This document shows, piece by piece, positions 1 to 8,053 of a stretch of 60,948 nucleotides of DNA. The first letter of the stretch is position 1. Each line of letters begins with the position of its first letter. The stretch covers positions 1 through 60,948 of the forward strand of contig BNUH01000010.1 of the NCBI GenBank assembly GCA_025997215.1, given 5' to 3'. Source of the stretch: Clostridia bacterium (GTDB taxonomy: Bacteria > Bacillota_A > Clostridia > Christensenellales > Aristaeellaceae). The notes below the pieces were generated by a model that saw only the letters and a list, made by a program, of their open reading frames with translations, did no database searches and was not told the origin of the DNA. The position numbers were made by a program, and so were the translations under genes.

Positions 1-263
1 CAGGTCAAGAAGTTCAAGGATATCCATCCTGACCTGCCCAAGAACGATCCCGTGGACGCGTTCGTCATCGCGGACAACCTGCGTTTCGGCCGCATAACTC
101 GGGAGGTGTATATGGACGACTATCGTTCTATGACCTCAAGTACCACGAGGTCAACAAGTACCAACACAAGCGTGCACTCGCTTTGACTGCCAGGAAGCTC
201 GTGAGGCTGGTCTTTCGCTTGCTGAAAGACAACCGCCTGTACTCCCCTGCTGCCAGGGGTTAA
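1..263 (+). pseudogene. IS110-type transposase remnant, internally deleted
   Basis: Reading from the first base gives a stretch containing KNDPVDAFVIADNLRFGRI, which matches the DEDD RuvC-like N-terminal part of IS110-family transposases (typical form KNDxxDAxVIAD). After about residue 43 this frame becomes meaningless and stops. A second frame beginning near position 130 gives KYHEVNKYQHKRALALTARK and KLVRLVFRLLKDNRLY, which resembles the extreme C-terminus of the same family, ending at TAA 261-263. The whole central part, including the Tnp20 serine region, is missing, so an internal deletion plus frame change has joined the two ends. The 5' end lies outside the window. It is not functional. 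The family call is from motif recognition. Confidence 0.75.
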
Positions 264-687
264 CCCAGGAAGTTCATCCACCCTGGTAAAGATTTCCATG
301 AATCTTTGACCTTCTTAGCCAGGGTTTATTGAGGAGTATTTTCTGCGCTTTTTCACCGCCTTCACTGCCGTTTTCTCTCGTTTCTCCCTCTTGACATTTC
401 ACCGATGGACTTTCTGTAAGTCAATATTCACACCGCTTTGCGCCCGTGTCATTTACCATGCCCTCCCCAAAGTTATTTTTGTTCTGATAACACAGTAATG
501 CTAAATGCATAAAAAATCAACCGCAAAGCAATAATAATTTATACAGGAATTATGGCCATTATTCTGTCGTGTTTGATCAGAACCCATCATGCGTGGTTGT
601 GTGGATGCATGGGCCATTGGATCGGCCTCTAACCGCCCTAGGATGCCCCAAATTGCATCAAAATCTAACCCGTGGGTATTTTGCGCA

Positions 688-717
688 AAAAAATATGGCG
701 CAATTACTTGCGCCATA
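688..717 (-). terminator. Intrinsic terminator for the minus-strand gene fragment
   Basis: Read on the minus strand, a perfect 10-bp stem (TATGGCGCAA / TTGCGCCATA) with a 4-base loop is followed directly by seven T residues. It lies 140 bases beyond the stop of the glycosyltransferase-like fragment at 858-1157, so it probably ended that gene's transcript before the gene was broken. Confidence 0.6.
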
Positions 718-736
718 GAAACGGTTAAGGTATAAT
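708..736 (+). promoter_or_regulatory. Possible sigma-A promoter
   Basis: TTGCGC at 708-713 and TATAAT at 731-736 are separated by 17 bases. The -35 half is also the 3' arm of the terminator hairpin, so the match may be coincidental. If real it would transcribe antisense through the broken fragment towards the intact gene at 1260. Confidence 0.3.
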
Positions 737-857
737 CAATTTTACAGCCAATTAGCGAACCAGATTCCCTTATGGAGGATTAACCTCTTTCCCTTGTGAA
801 GCATTGACGTCGGTTACAACAAACCCTTGGTTGAATCGTCCTCCCAGCGTACCTCGT

Positions 858-1157
858 CTATCCCTTAATGACGCCCCGCCGCGAAAAGTTGAGGCTTATG
901 TCGTTTGCCCTCAACTTTTTGACGACGCTTTCCTGCCAGCGGCCTTGCAGCAGCGCGCCGCTTTTGGGGTACTTCATCATTTCGCACGGGGTGATATACA
1001 GCTGCTCCTTCCAAGATTTGGCTCGGGCGGTACTGTAAGCCTCCCACATCCAGGGGCTGTAACTCGGCTCGATCGACCGCTCAAGCAAACCTTTGCGCCA
1101 GATGGCGGCCTGCGCGCTGATCCGCCAGGGCATATTCACTTTAGTGAGTTCATACGG
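858..1157 (-). pseudogene. C-terminal fragment of a glycosyltransferase-like gene (opposite-strand paralogue of the 1260-2000 gene)
   Basis: Translation of this minus-strand stretch parallels the last 95 residues or so of the neighbouring intact protein: AAIWRKGLLERS matches AGLWRKDLFLRS, YITPCEMMKYPKSGALLQG matches YTTPTEYIRYPRSGALFQG, and the ends (ANDISLNFSRRGV versus ANGIEVDFKKRGV) line up too. An in-frame stop just upstream of 1157 means the N-terminal 150 residues are gone. The two related sequences are head to head, so this is a decayed inverted duplicate or the relic of an adjacent paralogue in a polysaccharide locus. Its own terminator-like hairpin survives downstream. Confidence 0.65.
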
Positions 1158-1259
1158 CGGGTACTCTTTATTTTATCCTCACCGCGTGTACATATCCGCA
1201 TATGCTATTATCAGCGCATACAAATAACTATACAACAACATTAGGATGTGAACTATATC

Positions 1260-2000
1260 ATGGACGCCCGCTGCACATTATATGTCTCTAGTTGTGACGC
1301 CTACGCTGATCTATGGGAACCTTTCTTCCTGCTTTTCAAAAAATATTGGCCTGATTGCCCATACCCTATAGTGTTGGTTTCGGAAACTAAAACGTTCAGT
1401 ATGGAGGGACTGGATATTCTGTGTCCCCGTTTCTACAAAAAGGAAGGGAACAAGTTCGTCGACCTCAATAATAAGCGTCCGCCGCAGGCCAGTGTACCTT
1501 GGGGAGAGTTGAATATCCGTTCGATAAAAACGATTGACACACCCTACCTGTTCTTTATATTGGAAGATTTCCTGCTCTCGCAGCCGGTTGATCAATCGTT
1601 CGTGGATAAGAGCCTCGTATGGATGGAACAGGATTCCAGCATAGGCCGCTTCGGTATGCGCCCACTACCTCAAGGATTCAAAGGCGCGCCTACCCGCTAC
1701 TCTCCCTACGTGCAGGTATCATTTGCCGTCGCGCAGGCCGGATTATGGCGCAAGGATCTATTCCTGCGATCCATCACCAATCCCGGTGACGGTATTTGGA
1801 AATGGGAGGCGCGTGGGTTCTGGTGGCCTTCTGCCTGGAAAAAGAAGGTTTATACGACCCCTACTGAGTATATCCGTTACCCGCGCAGCGGCGCGCTGTT
1901 TCAGGGAAAATGGCAGAAATCTGCAATTAAGTTATTAAAAGCAAACGGTATTGAGGTGGATTTTAAGAAACGTGGCGTGAGCAGCCATGTGTTTAGATAA
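1260..2000 (+). CDS. Glycosyltransferase-like protein of a surface polysaccharide type
   Basis: This is a 246-residue protein. The N-terminus (LYVSSCDAYADLWEPFFLLF, then PIVLVSET) has the form of a GT-A like nucleotide-sugar-binding fold, and FFILEDFLLS in the middle carries an acidic pair that could act as a metal-binding motif. The C-terminus is rich in Trp and aromatic residues (WRKDLFLRS, WKWEARGFWW). I recognise it as resembling uncharacterised sugar transferases of capsule or O-antigen clusters, without a defined substrate. ATG 1260 was preferred over GTG 1248 because the AGGA at 1243-1246 lies too close to the GTG. The partial relative on the other strand and the transposase relic nearby suggest a mobile or eroded polysaccharide locus. 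Confidence 0.55.
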   Translation: MDARCTLYVSSCDAYADLWEPFFLLFKKYWPDCPYPIVLVSETKTFSMEGLDILCPRFYKKEGNKFVDLNNKRPPQASVPWGELNIRSIKTIDTPYLFFILEDFLLSQPVDQSFVDKSLVWMEQDSSIGRFGMRPLPQGFKGAPTRYSPYVQVSFAVAQAGLWRKDLFLRSITNPGDGIWKWEARGFWWPSAWKKKVYTTPTEYIRYPRSGALFQGKWQKSAIKLLKANGIEVDFKKRGVSSHVFR

Positions 2001-2105
2001 TCGTTAGGCTTTATACTGTCATTGTTGGTGGTTCGGCGAATCGTACCTTCGGCTCGTAAGTTTTATATTATAGTCAACCAACTTCAAAATAGGAGTGCAA
2101 GAGTG

Positions 2106-2167
2106 GCTAGGGTGTGTTCGAAAAATCCGCACAATCCCCACCGCGTTATTTTCCGAACACACCTAGC
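2106..2167. repeat. 62-bp terminal-inverted-repeat mini-element
   Basis: The left arm GCTAGGGTGTGTTCGAAAAA (2106-2125) and the right arm TTTTCCGAACACACCTAGC (2149-2167) are near-perfect inverted repeats with a 23-base centre. The arms resemble terminal repeats of small DDE insertion sequences (AGGGTGTGTTCG type), so it may be a very short non-autonomous element. It could also act as a hairpin terminator for the preceding gene, though there is no clear T-run outside the stem. Confidence 0.5.
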
Positions 2168-2222
2168 TATTATTACTGTATATGTCGCGGGTGAATAGAT
2201 GTTACCGTGTCCATTCCATAAC

Positions 2223-2251
2223 TTGACAACCACCACCTATTGCGCTATCCT
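2223..2251 (+). promoter_or_regulatory. Sigma-A promoter for the ABC exporter pair
   Basis: TTGACA at 2223-2228 and TATCCT at 2246-2251 are 17 bases apart, with the ATG of the first exporter gene 18 bases after the -10 box. A GAGAGG ribosome site sits between them. The predicted leader is therefore very short. Confidence 0.55.
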
Positions 2252-2269
2252 ACGCGAGAGGCGATGTGA

Positions 2270-3985
2270 ATGCGCAAGACACTGTCATACCTGAAGCGTT
2301 ACTGGCCGCTGGCCGCGCTGTCATTGATCGCTCTGACGGGCGAAGCCGTGTGCGATCTGCTGCAGCCATCACTGCTGGCCAATCTGATCGACGAGGGCAT
2401 CATACCGCGCAACAGCGACTTGGTCACTGGTTACGCGCTAAGGATGCTGCTGGTTACACTGGCGGGCATGATTATGGCTATATCACGATCCGTATTATCC
2501 AGCCACGCGTCGCAGCGTTATGGGCGCGACCTGCGGCTGGCTTCGTATAAGAAGATTCAGTCATTATCATTATCAAGTGTGGATAAATTCGAGCGTGCTT
2601 CGCTGGTTACGCGGCTTACGAATGACGTCGCGCAGGTGCAGGGCTTCCTAAATGGGATGATGCGATTCTTCATGCGCGCGCCGATCCTGTGCGTGGGCGG
2701 GATCATCATGGCCGTGCTCCGGTCGCGGCGGTTGTCGGTCGTGCTGCTGGTGCTGCTGCCCGTGGCGATCGTCATCGTTGTGATCAGCACGAAGGTGGGC
2801 TACCCGTTCTTCTATCGCGTCCAAGAGGCGTTGGATCGGCTGAATTCCAACGTGCGCGGCTATCTGTCCGGCGTGCGTGTGGTCAAGGCGTTCAACCGAT
2901 TTGCGCTGGAGAAGGGCCGATTCGAAGGCAGCAACGCAGTCCTGACCGAGGCGTCGCAGTCGGCGGCTCAAGTGCTGGCGTTCTTCGGCCCGGCCGTGTC
3001 GCTGGTGCTGAACCTGGGCATAGCGGGCGTCATCTGGATCGGCGGGCTGTATCATGAGGAACTGGGCAACATGATCGCCTTCATCAACTACATGAATCAG
3101 ATACTATTCTCCATGTCGATGTTTTCCAACATATTCAATCAACTGGTGCGCGCGTTGGTGTCCGGGCGGCGCATCGAGGCCATACTGGACGCGCCGGAAG
3201 GCATCGATTCGTCTGGCACGATTGAACCGCCTCCCATCAACTCCGGATTGCAATTCGACGGCGTGACGTTCCAATATCCGCTGGCTAATGCGCCCGCGCT
3301 GAAACGCATCGACTTCACGGTCGAGCGCGGTAATACGCTGGGCATCATCGGCATGACTGGATCCGGTAAGACCACGCTCGTCAACCTGATCCCCAGGTTT
3401 TATGACGTTACAGAGGGATCAATATTATATGACGGTATAGACATTCGGCGGTTTGACCTGCCTCAACTGCGCGCGCGGATCGGCTTAGTGCCGCAGGTGA
3501 CGCAGTTATTCACGGGCACTATTCAGGAGAATGTGCGCTACGGCAGCCCCGACGCCACCGACGAGGAGGTTTGGCGGGCACTGGACGACGCGCAAGCTGC
3601 GGATTTTGTCAGAGATATAAAGGATGGCTTGGGTACCCGGGTGGGGCGCGGTGGCTTGAACCTATCCGGCGGGCAGAAACAGCGCGTCGCAATCGCCCGC
3701 GCGCTCATACGCCGGCCCGATATATTGATACTGGACGACAGCACCAGCGCGCTGGATATCAACACCGAGTCCGCGCTCAGGCGCGCGCTGGGCGGCTACA
3801 TCAACGATGCTATATGCATAATGATCTCCCAGCGCGTGAGTACGGTGCGCGCGTGCGATCGTATACTTGTGATGGATCAGGGCGAGATCGTCGGGCAAGG
3901 CAGCCATGACGAGCTGATTCAAACCTGCGAGGTGTATAGGGATATCGTGCGCTCGCAGACCGGGGTAAGCGAGGAGGCGTCCTGA
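2270..3985 (+). CDS. ABC exporter subunit with degenerate ATP site (heterodimer partner 1)
   Basis: A 571-residue half-transporter: six predicted membrane helices in residues 1-300 and a nucleotide-binding domain from about 325. The NBD has Walker A GMTGSGKTT, signature LSGGQKQ and Walker B LILDDSTSALD. The residue after Walker B is Asp instead of the catalytic Glu, and the H-loop reads MISQR with Gln in place of His. Both are hallmarks of the non-catalytic member of heterodimeric exporters such as BmrC/BmrD or TM287/TM288. The stop overlaps the start of the next gene (TGATG), so the two are translationally coupled. The substrate cannot be read from sequence; drugs or lipids are usual for the family. 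Confidence 0.9.
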   Translation: MRKTLSYLKRYWPLAALSLIALTGEAVCDLLQPSLLANLIDEGIIPRNSDLVTGYALRMLLVTLAGMIMAISRSVLSSHASQRYGRDLRLASYKKIQSLSLSSVDKFERASLVTRLTNDVAQVQGFLNGMMRFFMRAPILCVGGIIMAVLRSRRLSVVLLVLLPVAIVIVVISTKVGYPFFYRVQEALDRLNSNVRGYLSGVRVVKAFNRFALEKGRFEGSNAVLTEASQSAAQVLAFFGPAVSLVLNLGIAGVIWIGGLYHEELGNMIAFINYMNQILFSMSMFSNIFNQLVRALVSGRRIEAILDAPEGIDSSGTIEPPPINSGLQFDGVTFQYPLANAPALKRIDFTVERGNTLGIIGMTGSGKTTLVNLIPRFYDVTEGSILYDGIDIRRFDLPQLRARIGLVPQVTQLFTGTIQENVRYGSPDATDEEVWRALDDAQAADFVRDIKDGLGTRVGRGGLNLSGGQKQRVAIARALIRRPDILILDDSTSALDINTESALRRALGGYINDAICIMISQRVSTVRACDRILVMDQGEIVGQGSHDELIQTCEVYRDIVRSQTGVSEEAS

Positions 3986-5856
3986 TGGCACAGCAGAATA
4001 GCCGCCGCCCGCCATCCGATTTCGTACCGCCTCCCACCATGGGCATGGGCCGCGGGCCTGGACGCGGCCCCGGCGGGCCGGGGTTTGGACGCGCGCCGGG
4101 CGTCAAGCCCAAGAATATGAAGGGCACCCTGCTGCGGCTTTGGGTATACTTCAAGACGGAACGGCAATGGCTGATTATCGTGCTGGCGCTTGAAGTATTG
4201 CGCGCCGTAACCACCCTGCTCGCGCCGTACTGGATCGGCCGTGGCATCGATGCGGCGGGCCTGATCGACGTCAACGGCATGCATCCGATCGTGCTATTCG
4301 CGTGGCTGCTGGTGATCGCGTACACCGTCAACAATATCAGCCTGATGCTGGATAACTTCATCATGGCCGCCGTCTCGCAAAGAACGGTCAGGTTGCTGCG
4401 CTCGGGATTATTCGACCATCTGCAGCATTTGCCTGTCGCGTTTTTCGACACGCATCAGCACGGCGATATCATGAGCCGCGTCACAAACGACATCGACAAC
4501 GTCAGTTCGACCATATCCACATCGACCAGCCAGCTGATGGGGCTGGCGCTGTCGCTGGTAGGTTCGCTGTTCATGATGCTGCGGATCTCGCCGCTGATGA
4601 CCGTGACGCTCCTTATCCCCTCCGCGCTGGCGTTACTGCTCACGCGGCTGATCACCACGCGCACGAAGCCGCTATTTTCCAAACAGCAATCCTCACTAGG
4701 GGATATGATGGGCCAGCTGGAGGAGAACGTATCCGGCCTGCTGGTGGTGCACGCGTTTGGCCACGAGGCGGATTCGGTGAGGGACTTTGACACGCGCAAC
4801 GAGGCGTACTTCCGTTCGTCATTAGCCGCGCTGATATGGTCGGGGCTGATGATGCCGTTGATGAACGTGATCAACAACCTAAGCCTCACATTCATAGCGT
4901 ACGTGGGCAGCTCGCTCGCGCTGCGCGATCTGATTACGATCGGCGTCATCGCATCGTTCGTCACGTATTCCAGGCAGTTCATCAGGCCGCTGAACGATGT
5001 AGCCTCCATATATAATACGCTGCAGACGGCGGTCGCTGGCGCGGAACGGGTATTCGAACTGTTTGATCAAGCTGAAGAAACTGTGGATGTGCCGGACGCC
5101 GAGCCGCTGCTGCACGCGCGCGGCGAGGTATCCTTCCAGCACGTGCTGTTCGGCTATGATCCGAAGGAGCCTGTCATTCAGGATGTGTCCTTCGATGTTC
5201 CGGCTGGATCGTCGGTCGCGCTGGTCGGTCGGACGGGCGCGGGCAAGACCACGCTGGTGAATCTGCTCGCCAGGTTCTACGAGTTATCCGGCGGTTCGAT
5301 CACGATCGACGGGCGGGATATTCGACAGTATACGCGCGATAGTTTAAGGCGCGCGTTCGGTATAGTATTGCAGGATACCGTGCTGTTTGAGGGGACGGTG
5401 CTGGATAATATCCGCTACGGCAACCCGGATGCCAGCGAGGATGAATGCATCGAGGCCGCCCGCCGCGCCGAAGCGGATCCGTTCATCCGCCGTCTGCCCG
5501 AGGGTTATCTGACTATGCTCACCGAGAGCGGCGGCAATCTATCGGCGGGGCAGCGGCAGCTGCTGGCCATCGCCCGCGCTATACTGGCCGATTCGCCCAT
5601 ACTCATACTGGATGAGGCCACGAGCAGCGTGGATACGCGCACGGAACAGCGCATTCAACGCGCCATGCTGGAGCTGATGAAGGGCCGCACGACATTCCTC
5701 ATCGCGCACCGCCTGTCAACCATCCGCGACGCGAACCGCATACTGGTGCTGGATAACGGGCGCATCGTCGAACAGGGGACGCATGCCCAGCTCATCGCCG
5801 AGGAGGGAGTGTACGCCGGGATGTGGAACAGCCAGGCGACGAATATTGCGACGTGA
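3985..5856 (+). CDS. ABC exporter subunit with canonical ATP site (heterodimer partner 2)
   Basis: A 623-residue half-transporter coupled by a TGATG overlap to the gene before it. Residues 11-45 form a Gly/Pro/Arg-rich cytoplasmic extension, then six membrane helices (about 60-370) and an NBD. The NBD has Walker A GRTGAGKTT, Walker B LILDEATSSVD with the catalytic Glu, and H-loop LIAHR, so it can hydrolyse ATP. Its signature is LSAGQ instead of LSGGQ. In the heterodimer this altered signature faces the altered Walker B of partner 1, giving one degenerate and one consensus site, as known for asymmetric exporters. No terminator is obvious before the next gene, 49 bases on. Confidence 0.9.
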   Translation: MAQQNSRRPPSDFVPPPTMGMGRGPGRGPGGPGFGRAPGVKPKNMKGTLLRLWVYFKTERQWLIIVLALEVLRAVTTLLAPYWIGRGIDAAGLIDVNGMHPIVLFAWLLVIAYTVNNISLMLDNFIMAAVSQRTVRLLRSGLFDHLQHLPVAFFDTHQHGDIMSRVTNDIDNVSSTISTSTSQLMGLALSLVGSLFMMLRISPLMTVTLLIPSALALLLTRLITTRTKPLFSKQQSSLGDMMGQLEENVSGLLVVHAFGHEADSVRDFDTRNEAYFRSSLAALIWSGLMMPLMNVINNLSLTFIAYVGSSLALRDLITIGVIASFVTYSRQFIRPLNDVASIYNTLQTAVAGAERVFELFDQAEETVDVPDAEPLLHARGEVSFQHVLFGYDPKEPVIQDVSFDVPAGSSVALVGRTGAGKTTLVNLLARFYELSGGSITIDGRDIRQYTRDSLRRAFGIVLQDTVLFEGTVLDNIRYGNPDASEDECIEAARRAEADPFIRRLPEGYLTMLTESGGNLSAGQRQLLAIARAILADSPILILDEATSSVDTRTEQRIQRAMLELMKGRTTFLIAHRLSTIRDANRILVLDNGRIVEQGTHAQLIAEEGVYAGMWNSQATNIAT

Positions 5857-5905
5857 TGGTATTATAACGTTAACATAAAAACAATTATTAATGGGAGGTT
5901 TAACT

Positions 5906-6625
5906 ATGGCGGCTGAAGTGTTCGACAATCTATCCGACGTGGCGTTCGTCGGGGGCAAGTACGTTACGGGCGATGTCCGCGCGGTGATACTGCGGTTCCA
6001 TGGGCTGGGGTTCACCGGGGCTAAGACGTCGCTGGACATGGACGAATTGGAGTGGGCGTCGCACGGCGGGCTGATCGTGTTCCCATATTATGGGCCGTGG
6101 TCGTGGATGAATGCCGGCGCGCGCAAGTTCGTTGACGCGATCGTGGAACGCGTGTACGACGAATTCAAACTCGCGGATTCAGTGCCGCTGATCATCACGG
6201 GCGGGAGCATGGGCGGACACGCGGCACTCAATTATGCGCATTATTCACAGCGCAAGCCCGCTGCTGTCGTCTCCTTGTACCCCTGCATCGACACCGAGTA
6301 TCACTCGACGGAGCGGCCGGATCTGCCGCGAACATTCATCCTGGCGTATGGGATGGACGGGCGGCCGATCAAGGAGGTATTCCACGAGAATTCACCCACA
6401 TTTCACGCGGATACCATGCCGCGCGTGCCGTACCTGGTTCTCCATGGCGATCTGGATAAGGCCGTCAGCAAATCCGTGCATTCCGACGTATTCGTGAAAA
6501 ATATGCGCGAGGCGGGGCATGATGTCGAATATATAGAGGCGTGGGGCATGGAGCACGGGCCGTTCATCGATCTTGAATTGTACCGTCGGTACGTGGATTT
6601 CGTGTCGAAGGCAATCGCGGGATAA
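5906..6625 (+). CDS. Alpha/beta hydrolase (dienelactone hydrolase / prolyl oligopeptidase-like)
   Basis: A 239-residue cytoplasmic protein. ATG 5906 follows GGGAGG at 5893-5898; an earlier in-frame ATG contains that ribosome site and was rejected. GGSMGGHAAL is the nucleophile elbow with Ser, LHGDLDKAVS supplies the acid, and GMEHGPF supplies the His near the C-terminus, so the triad looks complete. An oxyanion-type HG pair is near residue 30 (LRFHGLG). The natural ester or peptide substrate is unknown. It ends 7 bases before the end of the converging germination operon, with no room for a separate terminator. Confidence 0.8.
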   Translation: MAAEVFDNLSDVAFVGGKYVTGDVRAVILRFHGLGFTGAKTSLDMDELEWASHGGLIVFPYYGPWSWMNAGARKFVDAIVERVYDEFKLADSVPLIITGGSMGGHAALNYAHYSQRKPAAVVSLYPCIDTEYHSTERPDLPRTFILAYGMDGRPIKEVFHENSPTFHADTMPRVPYLVLHGDLDKAVSKSVHSDVFVKNMREAGHDVEYIEAWGMEHGPFIDLELYRRYVDFVSKAIAG

Positions 6626-6632
6626 GTTCTAG

Positions 6633-6884
6633 CTAAACCCCGCTGCCCACGGCTCCGCACAATTTTCGCAAAGTCAGCCCTAAGTTTTCGCGAGTAAGGT
6701 GCATCAGCCATTCCAGCGGCCCGGATGTGTTCGTCCCGGCTATGTACCTTACCGCGAACACGCCCGCCAGCGCGAATATGCAGCCGTATACGATCCACAC
6801 GCGGCGGCTATCTGATTTCAACAGCCTTGGTATTCCAATGGCTGATAATGCCAGCAACCCTAACACCGTCGCAAATATTGTCAT
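6633..6884 (-). CDS. Small two-helix membrane protein at the end of the ger operon
   Basis: An 83-residue protein starting at ATG 6884, which overlaps the TGA of the gerB-type gene by ATGA, so it is the fourth cistron of the operon. Two hydrophobic segments are visible: TIFATVLGLLALSAIG and VWIVYGCIFALAGVFAV. Small fourth-subunit genes (gerD-like accessory or GerXD types) are known at the ends of some ger operons and modulate receptor activity; the assignment here rests on position and topology only. The sequence has no other motif I recognise. Confidence 0.6.
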   Translation of the reverse strand: MTIFATVLGLLALSAIGIPRLLKSDSRRVWIVYGCIFALAGVFAVRYIAGTNTSGPLEWLMHLTRENLGLTLRKLCGAVGSGV

Positions 6885-8053
6885 ACGGCGGCTTCCCTCC
6901 GGCGTCCGCGCAGCGCGCCAGCCGCCAGCATCACGATAGGCAGGGCGGCTTCGAATACCAGCCAGATGATCGGCGCGACGTTCACATACCACGCGATATT
7001 GTTGTATGGCGTCTCGTGGAATGTCGTGGCGTAGACCGCTATGAATAGACACACGGGCAGGACGATCGCCTTGTGCGCTGAACCGCTTGAATTCGTTGCA
7101 TTATTCGGTTTGATGAGTTCTAATCGCGTGATGTGCGCGAGGCCGCGGCTTAACGCGTATATTATTATCGTCGCTTTGATGAACGAGAGCGTCATCAGTT
7201 GAATCGCGAACACGCTTTCAGTTCGAGTGAATGTGGAGCTCGAGTCGATCATCCGCATGACCTCATATGTGGGCAGCGAGGTGTAGGTTAGCATAGGCCC
7301 GAGCGTTACGATCTCGCGGATGTGGACCAGCAGCATTACCGCGCATGTGATTGCCATCGTGCCCAGCATGGGGCGCTTCATATCCTGTTGCGGGCCGACC
7401 ATGGGCATCAGCGCGAACATGGTCAGGCTTTCGCCGTAGGGGATGGCCAGCGCGACCGCCGTGGCGTGTATGTAACTGGGCGCGGGCTTGTTGAACATGG
7501 GCAGCAGGTTTGAGAAGTCCGCCGCCGACAGCGACTGCGCCCAATTGATCAGCAGCATAGCGCCTGTGAGTATGGTTATCAGCGGTATCAGCCGTGACAG
7601 CGCGCCCATGCCCTTGGTCAGCACATACGCCGCTGCCAGCGCTGCCGCTATCATCACGGCCAAGAAGGGAGTGCCGCTAATCAGATAACCCGTCACAAAG
7701 CTGCCGATCTCCATCAGGTTGACCGTGGCCAGCATAATGTAGAATACGCACAGCATAGCGCTGACGATGAAGCCCCCGACCTTGCCGAGCGCCGCGTCCG
7801 CGATCTGGAATAGGTTCATGCCCGGGAACCGCCGCGTCAGCGCGAGGTATATCAGCATCAGCGGGATGAACGCGACCGCGCCTGTAAAGCTGATCAGCCA
7901 TGATTCATTATCCATTATAGAGTTTATCATGCCAGAACGCAGTATGGTTCCCATTAGGAAACAGCATGCCGTGAACGCCCACTGCGTGCCGCTGATGTGC
8001 TCTTCAGGTGCGTTCAGGAATGTACTTGCCGATGGGACGGCCGTATTCGTCAT
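6881..8053 (-). CDS. gerB: Spore germination permease, GerB family
   Basis: A 390-residue integral membrane protein with about ten hydrophobic segments. It begins MTNTAVPSASTFLNAPEEHI and continues with a GTILRSGMI stretch near the first helix, as in the APC-superfamily GerAB/GerBB/GerKB proteins, which bind the germinant within the spore inner membrane. The length is near the usual 365-390. It overlaps the upstream gerC-type gene and the downstream small gene by four bases each, so the order A-C-B-small is one transcript. The germinant cannot be predicted. Confidence 0.88.
   Translation of the reverse strand: MTNTAVPSASTFLNAPEEHISGTQWAFTACCFLMGTILRSGMINSIMDNESWLISFTGAVAFIPLMLIYLALTRRFPGMNLFQIADAALGKVGGFIVSAMLCVFYIMLATVNLMEIGSFVTGYLISGTPFLAVMIAAALAAAYVLTKGMGALSRLIPLITILTGAMLLINWAQSLSAADFSNLLPMFNKPAPSYIHATAVALAIPYGESLTMFALMPMVGPQQDMKRPMLGTMAITCAVMLLVHIREIVTLGPMLTYTSLPTYEVMRMIDSSSTFTRTESVFAIQLMTLSFIKATIIIYALSRGLAHITRLELIKPNNATNSSGSAHKAIVLPVCLFIAVYATTFHETPYNNIAWYVNVAPIIWLVFEAALPIVMLAAGALRGRRREAAV

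Larger units (their letters stand above)
264..857. other. Non-coding stretch downstream of the IS110 remnant
   Basis: I see no convincing gene here. The base composition is more AT-rich than the surrounding coding DNA and short reading frames in it have no recognisable product. It contains one clear signal, a minus-strand intrinsic terminator near 688-717, and a plus-strand sequence that looks like a sigma-A promoter overlapping it. The part nearest 264 is probably the residual 3' flank of the IS110-type element. Confidence 0.5.

Noticed and set aside
501..716. 71-residue minus-strand reading frame
   Set aside because: It begins within non-coding sequence past the terminator hairpin, has no ribosome site and no family resemblance.
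804..1244. 146-residue plus-strand reading frame with a promoter-like sequence upstream
   Set aside because: It is antisense to the glycosyltransferase-like fragment, which has clear homology to the neighbouring intact protein; the frame itself has no recognisable content.
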